Origin: Psilocybe azurescens
Taxonomy: Eukaryota; Basidiomycota; Agaricomycetes; Agaricales; Agrocybaceae
Assembly: GCA_023853785.1 (NCBI GenBank)
Contig: JAJIRX010000787.1
Coordinates: forward strand, 1 to 64,000
Reading direction: 5' to 3'
Length of the DNA stretch: 64,000 nt
Both the position numbers and the translations under genes were made by a program. Below the pieces are notes generated by a model. It had not been told where the DNA came from and did not search any database. It was given only the letters and a program-made list of their open reading frames with translations. How positions within the stretch are numbered: the stretch's first letter is position 1; every line of letters begins with the position of its first letter. Of this stretch, positions 35,452-46,600 are shown in pieces.

Positions 35452-35631
35452 TTCATTTTGCTTCTTAAACCAATAATACTTACAAGTTGCAAGCACTTGA
35501 ATATTTTGAAAGATGAAGATGATCTGAAATTTGAATGTTACTGTATTGCAGATAAGTTTCCCGCAGTAAATGGTGTTGTACTACAATAACAATGTACGAC
35601 CCAAACCAATGATCGCGACAAGTATGTACTA

Positions 35632-37505
35632 CTAGACCTGTTCCGCGATAACCAGCTTTTTCCTCTCCGGTTTGGGTTTATTCTCCCCTGCGCGCGTGTG
35701 TTTTCTCCGTCTTTCGTCCTTGACCCTCCTCGCTTCCAACATAGTGTTTTTGAGTTTGTTCGTTTGATGTACCGATTTTGGCAGGTGCCGAGTCCTACAT
35801 TTCGCGAAATGAGTTTTTTGTTGAATAGATAGCAGCATGATGACTGACCGTGCGACTCTGTCGACTTCGTTGTCGACTCTCCATCTGTCTTTCAGACTGT
35901 CTCTGTACTCCATGGCAGCACGTTCACGAGCAGTGACCACACCGAGTTTATCAGATGCTTTGGCCTTCCATATCCCTTACATTACCGTCGTCTGAGCCTG
36001 ATAGAACGAACCGGGCATCCCCTGTGAAGATAGTAGAGGAAACTCTGCAGAAGAAAATGATTGTTAATCACGTAGTGTAGCAAAAATAAGTTCGTAGCAT
36101 ACCTCTGCATTCGTTTCGTGTGGTACACCTCGGGTGCTCGTCCTTTCCCCCTCTTGCCATATTCTCACTGTTCTGTCCCATCCACCACTAACGAACTCCA
36201 GACCAGTTGGACTCCAATCACATGACATAACAGCTGCCACATGGGCTTTGTAGATCTGTGTTGGGGCTTCGAGGTGACGAATATCAAATGTATAAAGATT
36301 GTGATCTTCTGAGGCAAGAAGAATTGTTGTTGGAAACGTCGGTGACCATGATAAAGCATTGCTTTGCATCTATAAGATTGATGTGTGGGTTATAATGGAT
36401 CACTGGATGCAACCAACATAAAAATAGTAAAGACCTGCATGACCACCCGTCGTTCAGCCTTTCCTGTCCGAATATCGTATAGCGTAAAAGTCCTGTCCGA
36501 GCCAGTGCTGGCAAGCACGGATGATTCGCTCATATTGAAACGAACAGATGTGATGGTTTCGGTTGATGTTGGGAAAGTGAGGTTCGATATTGCGGCACTC
36601 CTGCAAATCGAGGTGAGAATTGGTCGGCTTTTAGCACCATACCAACGTACTTTGTCTCGTCCCATATTTGCACAGTATTCGAAGCTGTTGCGAAGAGCGG
36701 CTCCGTGCGATGGTGATCTATTGAGCTGAGTGGAGAAAGAACGGTGGGAGAACAGCTGAGTAAGTACATTTGTCGAAAGATGGATAGATTGATACATACT
36801 TAAATGCGGCTTTCCCGGGGAAAATGTTCAATGGCTGAAGAAAAAACGTATCAGAATATCAGAATACTGAGTTAAATTCAGGCGGAGGAAAGAGTTGATG
36901 CCGATCATGCAGTCGTTCATAGGTGTTGACTTACAACCTCCGTATTCGTACTATCGCCGTCAACAGCCCATAACTTGACATTACGATCGACACCGCAGCT
37001 CAGAAGCCTCTGTCCGTCGGGTGAGAAGCATAGTCCTGAAGCTTTTCCTTTGTGCGCCTGCGGAATCTTGGCGATCGGTTTTCGCGTTGAGAGGTTGTGG
37101 AGGATTATTCCTGGTCGATTGAAAATTCATCATTCAGTGATCATGTCCTGCGCATTTAGTTGATGCACGCACACACCTCCATCCCAGCTTCCACTAGCCA
37201 CAGCTGTTAATGAGCCCAGGCCGACGGCATAGCACTTCAACAGCATCAATATGCCCTTCCAGACTGTCCACAAATGGTTTCGCAAACATCCTTTCCATTT
37301 TAACCGCGTTCAGTGCACGAGTGCGTTCCCGGGCACGGGAAAAAGGATGCATAAGAGGATTCAGGTTTCGAGATGTAGGTGTCGGGTCTCCAGGTCGCAT
37401 CGGCAGGTGTACAGAAGGGTCATGCTGGAGAACTGAGATTTTCTGTCCAGAGTTTATTCTGTCAACTTGGGCGCATTCCAAGTGAAAATGAAAACATACC
37501 ACCAT
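35632..37505 (-). CDS. SOF1: SOF1 / DCAF13-like WD40 protein (U3 snoRNP, SSU processome)
   Basis: Sof1 is a nucleolar WD40 protein needed for 18S rRNA maturation. The start exon holds only ATG GTG (37500-37505); a GTATGT intron follows and exon 2 begins at 37442 with KISVLQHDPSVHLP. Sof1 hallmarks are HPFSRARERTRALNAVKMER, RMFAKPFVDSLEGHIDAV and the C-terminal RAAMEYRDSLKDRW, RHLPKSVHQ and RRRKHTRAGENKPKPERKK. WD40 blades include FSPDGQRLLSCGVDRNVKLW, FNMSESSVLASTGSDRTF, SPTGLEFVSGGWDRTVRIW and DARFVLSGSDDGNVR. Well-placed exons are 36935-37110, 36800-36834, 36651-36725, 36435-36600 and 36103-36369. Two places need removal of one base: CCC 37215-37217 (RPG to SLTAVASGSWDG) and CCC 35974-35976 (GNVR to IWKAKASDK). 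In so conserved a gene these are best read as sequence errors. Confidence 0.92.
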
Positions 37506-38566
37506 CGCGTTATCTATACTGTTCCTGTTTTTATCACAGAAAACAGATTACCGCGTTCTTTTACACAAGTTTGAAACTTGTAAAAATGTATTCGTTGCGA
37601 AAGAGGCGAGAAAATAGTGTGCACTGTACAACGCTAAGAATAAATGGGTTACGTAATACTCTGCAATGATCGCTGTCCTCGTCGTTCAATTCAACGCCGC
37701 TCATCCATGGCGTTGACAGTCTCCAACTATCATTTCTCAAATTTCCTGAGCTGATTCTCCCATGGTTCTCAAAAGTGCACAAAAGCTCTTGTCCTAGAAG
37801 ACATCGAGTACGTTACTCAAATACCCATGTACCACTTCAAGCAAACATCAAGGCCGTCATTGTCTCTGCGGCCAAGAGATTCAACCTCTCCAGCAGCTCA
37901 ACCCATACCCCATCCAACTCAGAGAATGACAGAATCGTGATACATCATGATCTAGCCACGCTTACTATACCCCCTAGAGGCCCTCATGACATCTGGATAC
38001 CATACAAATTCCCTTCTATAGCAACCGTTCCGGAAAATGTTGCTGATTGTGATTAACCCCACGCAAGAAAGACCGTGGTTAAGCAGTCGCCATGTCTAGC
38101 AACCGTGCTCAATTGGTCTAATCCGAGCGCTGTTGCTCTCCGTTATACCTTCTTTCTTTCCCTTTCACTTCCGTTTCATTTTCTTATTTCTTATTTTATT
38201 TACAGTCCACGCGCAGGTCGATCCGTTCCAGCAGCCAGTCTGCATTCCATTCTTTTATTCTTTGCCTCCCTTGCCGTTTCAAGAGTTTTTTTCGGTCCTA
38301 AGCCACCAATTCAGGAGCTCTTATCTGAATTCCCAATAAACACGGTCCGCTAGTTGAGGATGCTCTGCTGGTTCGGTCTTCATTAACACAATCCCATCGA
38401 CTTCACCCACACCAGCAAAGCTCGCGGTGCAGTAAATGGGATCCATTTGTCTGTCATCAGCCTCGATCCTGCGTTGCACCCCCATAACACAGTTACATGA
38501 AAATATCCTTTTGGTAATACCTACGGCACTGGAGGTCATCTTTTCAACTTCTTTGATTTTCGCGAA
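37506..38566. other. Divergent intergenic region between SOF1 and the 38.6-kb gene
   Basis: Both neighbours are transcribed away from this stretch, so it holds two promoters. No supported gene is inside. Confidence 0.45.
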
Positions 38567-41500
38567 ATGGGGTCAAGGAAGGTGCGTAAAGCCGTGATTC
38601 TTTCTTCTATGCTCCCTTCCTCATCCTTGAATTCTCAGACGTCATTTGCTCCTTACAGCAGAAGGATGGACATACCTAATCCTCACAGTGATCGAACTTT
38701 TATCTAATGTCGTTCCCGCAGTGCGGAGCAACTTGTCACTATTTCGAGGTTTGGATCTAGGGATAGGTGCGTACAATTGAGACTCGTCCAAAATTAAGGC
38801 GCTCACTTACGGCAATGGATCTTCGCATTCGCATCACTTAAATAGGTGTCGCTTCCTTCCTCCCAATTTTTTTTTTATACTTTCTTTCTTTTCATTTTCA
38901 CAAGTGAGGAGCTCACGGACACACTTCCCAAGCGCCTCCAGAACGTCGCCAAACTCTCACTCATCATCTTCGTTCCGGCTATCGTCATCTTCAACGAAAT
39001 AGCATCTTTCATCGGTGTTACAATACGTGAGATTATTGCCTTGCTACCCTACTAGACATGGGGGATGTTCTTTGCTGACTGCTTATTTATATTCATTTAG
39101 GTAGCATTCCAGGGACAAAGGGGTCCAATATTACGATCGGTTTTGCTGACGATCGTCAAGGAGGACTCTGGACATTCTTCACCAGCATGACTTTGGCCCT
39201 TCTCATAGTTTATCAGGCTTCTGTTTTCTGCTTTGCTTTTTTTTCGCCTTACCCAAGCTCTTCTCAGTCAGCGTCGCATTGAGAGGAAGGATTCGGATAA
39301 GGCTCATTTTGCCAATGGCATCGGGTGGATATCCGGCGCCGCCAAGCTAGGCGCACTAGGAGACGGTTATTGGTTTTGCAGGAGGAGGCTTTGGGATTTC
39401 TTTGACACGACGAATCATGAGAATGCTAGCGAGGGCTTTCATGTGCATTGGCATTATCAAAGGGTACGTCTAGCTGACTTCCCGCGTCAATTCATTCATT
39501 CAGCATTGACAACCAGGGTCGACGTAATTGAAGACTTCGAAGCAGTCAAAGACGAAATCGTGAACGCAGGAAAGAATGGGCGAAACAACTCCCAAACATC
39601 TCGCTTGCATCAGTTCATCTCCAATCCTCGTTTCAGCACTCTCCGTCAATTGTCGCCAACCGCTACTGCGTTCCATGCAGCCCCTCGTGTCCCTCAGAAC
39701 CTTGTATACGCCGACGAGAAGGCCGACGAGAAGGCCGTTTCTATCCGAGGCCCGCATTATATAACCACCACACAACGTCAGTCCGTCATGACTCTGCAGT
39801 CAGGTCTTCCTGGCATGGACGAGTTTGCCAACATCAAGGACAGATTGGCCAATAAACGGGTTATAGTCAAGTACAATCAGGGCACACCGAAACTGCATAT
39901 GCGATTTTCGACTCTCAGTCTTCCTAGCCCCACCCTAGCCGCAGAAGACGTGAAGGCAAGGCCATTAAGCGCATGGTACGAGGCCTCCTCAGAAAGAAGC
40001 CGATACACACAGTCGAGCTACTACTTCGAATCCGAGAAGAAATCTCTGCGCGAGCTCGACCTGACAATGCCTCCCATGCCCTAATTTCCACAACGAGAAA
40101 GGCGACGCGGATCTGTACCGCGATTCGCTGAACTCGCTTAATGGTCCTTTCGAGATTGTCAATGCTCCTCAGCGGAAACTCTCCCAGAGAGCGGCGCAGG
40201 CGCGCGTATACCAAGCTCCTGTGACCGTTCACAACGTTACCCCAGAAACCATGGCAGCCATGGCTTTCCCTGAACCGACGCACTACCCAGTCCCTGCAGA
40301 TTCTCAGCCGACATCTCAAGTGACGATAAATCCCATGACGTTCCCTGATCCCATGGAATATCCCATTGTTGTAGATTCCCGCCGAACGACCGAAGATTTC
40401 GACGCCAGAGTCAAGTCAATGACCAGTGTCAGGAGCATGCCGGATTCGATCAAAGCCGTCCGTGAGCTTGCGAGCCAGTTCCCAGGCCCTCCAGGCCCAT
40501 TCCAGTATAAATCTCAGACGGAGCAGACTACATGGGAGGATGAGGATAGCGGTTCAAGCGTGCTCTATCCTCCTGGTATCATGGCCGGGCCTCAAGTTAT
40601 TGGCTCTCCTTCAGAACTCGTTTTCAAGCAAAACCTACCCTCTCCTCTTCTGAAATCATCCGCTTTCGTGGGCAGCGAATACACCGGCAGCGAAATCACC
40701 GCCTCACCAATGAGATTCTCCCATCCCTCCCCAGTTAAAGCCGGTAAAACACCCGTGACGCCGCGAGCAGGAGGATACAGAACTTCAGGCACCCCTCGCA
40801 GCAAAGGAAAGGCGCCATACAACCAGAAATCTATCGATCCATTTGAAGAAGACGAGTCTAGGAAGAGCTACAACTCAGTGGCCACTGCCAAGCCCCAACC
40901 TCTCAAGCTTGACACCTCGTCCTCTGCTCTTCAAGCTCCTGCATCGCGTACTCGTAAGGCAGAAGTGCCAGAAACACCACAAGGGATCACTCCTGGGACC
41001 GTCGAGTCAGTCATGACAGACTTCCACCTTATTGATGACACCACTTTTGGTGAAGACCCGTTCGTCGATCTCGGTATGGCATTAGACACTGGCAAGTCGA
41101 GGCAATTCAAAGTCTCGGCGCGACCAATATCAATGGGCGTTCAACCCATGCCAAAGGGTCCCAGGACACCAACAACGCCACGGAAGCTTGTGCCCGTGCA
41201 TGAAAAGCTCAGCAGGATCGCCGAATGGGTCGACACCAGCGCCTCAGTGGCCGTAGCACCGGACGTCCATATGCCAGTGTCTCCGCCGGCACGTAGAGAC
41301 AACAACCTCCAAAACCTGCATGACCGCGGCAAGAGCATTGATAACATCGAGATTCCATGGCTCAGGAACACGCGGATGGCGGAGGAGAATGAGCGCAAGC
41401 TCGCGCGTGCTAATGGCGCGAGCCAGAAGCCTCAACTTGCGCGACTCAAGAGTGTGGGGATGGTGCCCAGCAAGCCCACGCCCACGCCGATGCGCTCTGC

Positions 41501-41690
41501 CCACCCCAGGGGCAGTCTGCACTTGTTACCCATCATCATCCCACCAAGGACAAATATGCCAGAAGCTATCCAGGTGGAAATTGGCAGTCTCGAATCCAGA
41601 CCTGGAAGAAGGGGCGTGCTTAGAGATTCCGAGGTTTTGGACATGGAAGATACGCTTCCGTCGAGGCAGAAAGAAAATCAATATTTCTAA
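38567..41690 (+). CDS. Polytopic membrane protein with long disordered tail, unknown family
   Basis: The family is not recognised by name. Hydrophobic segments in order are EGWTYLILTVIELLSNVVPA, GVASFLPIFFFYTFFLFIF, KLSLIIFVPAIVIFNEIASF, TFFTSMTLALLIVYQASVF and RMLARAFMCIGIIKG, so at least five helices. A conserved-looking cytosolic segment VIGFAGGGFGISLTRRIM and DVIEDFEAVKDEIVNAG follows. The C-terminal ~600 residues are Pro/Ser/Thr-rich with motifs such as AMAFPEPTHYPVP and PMTFPDPMEYPIV. The last frame runs to the stop at 41688-41690. Frame slips occur at T10 (38868-38877), T8 (39237-39244), GG near 39361 and CCC 40080-40082 (MPNFHNEKGDADLY restored by dropping one C). The start ATG at 38567 followed by a GTGCGT intron is tentative. 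Confidence 0.65.
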
Positions 41691-41934
41691 AGATTTTATG
41701 CTATTCATTCATTTTTTCTGTAGTATTAGCACGGGCGATCCAGCTCTCACTTCGTCATGTTCATTTTTCTGGTTCTTTATGATGTTATACCACTACCGAG
41801 AATACATAGTTCTCTTAATGACCGCAAGCGAAAAAAACATTGGCTGGCCATGTATTGGCAGTCAGACAGGGGAATCATCCAGGTTGCGTAAAGATAAATA
41901 TAGAAAATACAGTAACAGTAAAGCGGTCCAATAA

Positions 41935-43220
41935 TCAATTCTGTGGATAGACATAGGTGAGCTGCTGAATGATGAAGTGTTGCTGCACACCGCGGACTCA
42001 CCTCGGGTATCCTAAAAATTGTAATTTCCTATATATGTACATTAGGGTCTGGAAGAATTTAATTATGTTGTGAGGGAAACGCACCTGCTGTTTGAAATAG
42101 CGTCTGTTCTCCTCATCTATGAGCACGAGATTCAGGTAGTAACGAGTTGTAAATTTCTTGTTCACGTCCCGGAAAGTCGGTGTGAGATCGAAGCCACCAA
42201 GGAACACTCGAATGGGTATCGTTTCCCCTGCAAGCGATGCATTTATCAATAGTGACTCTTAACAAACTAGACGAGATCATACCTCGCACCGGGGCGCCGT
42301 CCATGATTTCGAATTTGGTGATCGTCTCACTTTCATTGTACTGGTTTGGAGGTGATCCTGTAGTCTCGCGCCGGATAATGGACAGTTCCATGTGCTTAAT
42401 CTTTATCCGTACTAGGAGGAAGTAGATTTTGCCAACAATCACATCTTTGAGATGATATCTATAAAAGGTTCAGCATCCGCGGTCTAGTGAACATGCAACA
42501 AGAAGCAAGCGCACTTGGATTTGTTGTACTCAAACTCAATGTGTAGGCAGTCCTCAATACCGACTTCCATCTTGATAGAATTGTTGCTATCAGGAGGCAT
42601 ACGGAATGAATGCACCCAAATATCCTTTTCCTTGACAACATCCGCCATCCGCCGTGAAATTGAAACCCTTACAAAGTACCTGCATGATATACTTGAGAAT
42701 GGAGTTCTCTGGGGGAAAGCAAAAGCCGACGTACCGCAGCTTGACGTTGATACCCTGGTAACTCTCGAACTGCTTCTCGACGTTTTTGAAATTGAAGTCA
42801 AAGGTCTGCGCCTGCCTCATCTCTCCTGGCGCTGCGAGCTCTTGAGACAAAGAAAGGAATTCATGATGATGCCCGCGGTCGTAGAACAGTTCTACAGGAC
42901 GCTCCGTCAGCTAAGGTCAATCTATCCAAGAGAATGCGACGGACCGATGCTTCCAACAAATTCTACCTTAATACCTTCATGCGTGGTCTTCTTTCCATCG
43001 CGCACACGTATTGTTACCTGTTGGTGTCCACCATGGTTCGCTAATGGCAGCAAGAAGGGGTGTAGTGAGGACATACCTGGCCTGTGACCGAGTCTCCGTC
43101 GAAGTAGACCGGACATGATATGTTCTTCTCCTTGTCCGATTTTATGTCAACCTGCTTTCTCAGTTCCTCTCCTTCCAGTTTAATATCCACGTCTATGGGT
43201 GACGCGAAGAAATACGCCAT
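41935..43220 (-). CDS. VPS26: Vacuolar protein sorting-associated protein 26 (retromer)
   Basis: Vps26 is the arrestin-fold subunit of the retromer trimer (Vps26-Vps29-Vps35) that recycles receptors from endosomes. The protein starts MAYFFASPIDVDIKLEGEEL at ATG 43220. It continues through GDSVTGQ, VTIRVRDGKKTTHEGIKVEF, QTFDFNFKNVEKQFESYQG, FVRVSISRRMADVVKEKDIW, IEDCLHIEFEYNKSKYHLKD, KIKHMELSIIRRETTG, KFEIMDGAPVRGETIPIR and FLGGFDLTPTFRDVNKKF to DEENRRYFKQQ. All blocks match the family in order. At least six small introns are present. The extreme C-terminus is uncertain: after KQQ a GTGCGT donor and a tiny exon before 41997 lead to LTYVYPQN and a stop at 41935-41937. Confidence 0.93.
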
Positions 43221-43624
43221 TCCGTTTGGTGGGTGTGGTGCTCGAGAATGCGCAAGGTCTCGGTAGCGAATATGCTTTCTTTGAGATACTGAGTTTAGAG
43301 TGAAAGCCTTTCAGTTCTGTCGAAAGGTAAATGGTCCTTCCACGGCCTGTATAATGAGAAAGTGTAGCAGATGATCAAGCGCAAGGGGCGGTATTACTTT
43401 GGGCATTCACTGTGCGATCATGTGGTCACGGCACTTGGTCACGGTAGGAACTTGCCAGTGTCAGGTTGACTTCAATGGCCAAACCAAGTCGTAATAGACA
43501 AATATACAGAAAATGCTAGATAGTTTACATTTATCCGGAGCCTCAGATATCCTAATACATTCATAAATGCTTCATATCTCATCCTTAATTCTTGTAGAAC
43601 AACCATGCAACTTATTCCTGGGCC
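43221..43624. promoter_or_regulatory. VPS26 promoter / VWA8 3' flank
   Basis: This 400-nt gap separates the VPS26 start from the end of the next minus-strand gene. It must hold the VPS26 promoter and the VWA8 terminator. No specific motif is evident. Confidence 0.5.
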
Positions 43625-46600
43625 TTAGCGGTCCACCATGGTCGATAAAATACTGCGCAGCACATTTGGAATATCACCGGTATTGGCCACCCGGAACCCG
43701 CGACCAGGAAGGCTCTTCGTGATCCTAGAATTGAGATTTTATCGGTGCTGGTTCAATGCTTATTCTTGAGGAAAAGCGTACCATGATGCTTCAGCACCCT
43801 CGCCAATACAGATCAGAGCAGTGTTGACTTTAGGATTATGCCTCATAGCCCTAGTCAACTCCTCAGGAGTGATTTGGTATCTGCCAAAGTTGGCATCCTC
43901 GAGTGGAAAATCAGAAACCAATGATTAAACGGAACACAGAGTAAACACTCACTGTTATCGCAATCACAAACCAGTCATCTAACCATGACCATGATATGTA
44001 AGCACCGATCTTTCAAAGATGCCCCCGCCACTCCGCATGCTCACCTGCATCATATTTAGCAACTTCAGTGACACCTTTCGTAATAGCCTCAACTGTCAAA
44101 AAGGTATCAGTAAGCAGTAATCGCACACTGTCCGCAATGACAAGACGAACCAGTGAAATCGCCAGCGAATGCATATTGAGGTATCATGTACATCTTCTCT
44201 GCAACCTTCCATCGTTCTTTCAAGTCTGTTGGTGGTTTACCGGCCTCAGTCAGTGTAATGTCAGGCCCGTCTCCTGACTAAGTGGAAAATCAGCAGCCGA
44301 ATGCCTTTATTCCAAGCAACGAGATGCACTCACATGGCCACACATCTGAGAAAAGAAGAAAAGATCAGGTTGAATCATGTGGAATAATGAGGACACTCAC
44401 ATCCCAAACATATTTATCTTTCCGAGACAGACGTTCGAAGGTCTCCATTAGCATCGCAGCTAATTGAATGTAAGATTAGTATGTTGGTGTCCGAGTCAGA
44501 AGGAAGGTGTCCTACCTGTCTCCATGCTCCGCTGCAAACGTCCATCATATTGGAAACGATACATCGACGCGCTCAAATCAAAGATAAACTTGATTCTCTT
44601 AGGTCTGAATCAAATGATACCATGGAGTTACTGAATAAGCGTGTGAGAGGGCAACAACTTACTTGACTTGAGGTCGACCTATCTCAGGCTTCTCCATACC
44701 ACGTCGCTTGTAGACTGTTGACTCCCCAGTCAACCCCTCAGTCAGACGACTATCATCTAACTCGCCATCTATCTGTCGTTTGACCCAAACTCGTTCCTCC
44801 TCCTTTGCAGCAAGATCTGTTGCTCAATTCAGGACATCTTATCGTCAGAAAAAACCGGATAGACCAACGTTCAAGTAGATCAAGAAGAGATGACATATGA
44901 GCCTCAGTAGCACCAATCAATTGACCGTATCCTTTGGCCTCTGAAGCTGACATGTCGAGCTCTTCCAGTCTGCGCTGCAGTTCTTGACGGGCCATTTCTC
45001 GTGCTTTCTCTTTGATGTGGTCAGGTACGTCCTGCTTCAACCTATCTGAAACCTGATGATGACGCATCATAAGCAGCCAAAACTTCGAGAGAAAAAATAT
45101 GATGTACCTGCTTGATATCGCCCCCTTTATATAGTCGCTTATATCCTCCTCGACCTCCCATACCGGCAGTATCTCGTCCACCAGTCTAAGGCAATAGAAT
45201 GAGGGTCGTCTGTAGAAAAGGATAGAAGACAACAACGACTTACACCGCCCGCCCACTTGTTACCACCAGAATGTTGCTTGTTATCATGCTCTCCTTCCTT
45301 CGGCTCATTCAAATTAACATCTTTAGGTTCAAATTCTATGTCTTGAATTTTCTTCCTTGTGGTCTCTCTTGCAGCATCCAGGCCGAGATGAGGAACTTGT
45401 AATCTAAAATGCACAGTCAGAAAAGGAGGAATAACAAGAAGAGAAGACGTTATACCCATGGTGAATCAGAATCTCCGATAACTTGTCGATGGTATCTGGT
45501 TTATAGACATCAAAATCAAAGATATTCCGTAAAGCGTCGCCCAATGAGTCTGATGGGTACGCTTTCATATGCCGCACAAGATTGATCAATTCTGAAGAGA
45601 AATTAGAGATCTGGACCCCGTTACGGTTGACGAGACTGACCTCGTAATGAATACGGATAGTTTAAGACCCCATTCTCATATCCTTTGCGCAAGTCGTTGA
45701 AAGCGCCCACAAGCCTCAGTACCAAGTCCTTGCTCATCTCAGGAGCAAGTTGTCCGATGAGATTACGCTCGGACTCCTGATCAGGATTCGAAACGGAATG
45801 AGCACTGAAGTTCTCCCCTAGCACCTGCAGGAAATGATTACCAAGGAAGGCTGAAACGAAATAAATATCTAAACAACAATATAAAAGAGTAAAACGTACG
45901 ATATCCAGGCCGATTGGCCAGCAAAATCAGTCTGAAATTGGGATGGACAACAATATCGCCTTCCCTTTCCAACGCTGGTCTTACGCGCCTGCCATCTGAA
46001 AGAGACATTTCTCCCTGCCCAGCAAGACTGCGGAAAATGGCTACGACATGTTCAGGAGCCTTGTCGGCCTCGTCAATGATGATGAATCGTCCATATTTGA
46101 TCGCGCGTAAAAGCGGAGAATCGGTGTAGTTGATGATGCCACCTTCCAAGGATGTTGTGAACATGAGTTGGTTGACTGTTGTATCTCTATGCAGTTGAAT
46201 GTATTCTCTCGGTCGGCCCAAAAGCTTAAAATGATTCAAGTCAAACAAAAACTTTTGTCTCGAGCCACAAGCTTTCGCACCTGACACAATCTACAGATTA
46301 CGTCATTCAGCCGACAGTATCAGAACAATATCAGCGAGAAACTCACCTATCTATAATTTTATTCTTACCGACACCCTGATCATCAAATGCAAGCATCAAT
46401 ATTTGCTGACGGAAGTGACTCCAAAGAAATGTCGAAAATACCTGATTTCCTAACAGAACGATGTGCTCCCCTAAAATTTCTAGATCTATGGCGATATCTC
46501 GCATGAGTCCCGTCTGTAAGCTGTTGTCGTAAAAGTGGTCCATATGAGGCACATGGGAAGCAAACCCTTCTGGGTCTTGAGAAGGATCGAAGAGGGGGAT

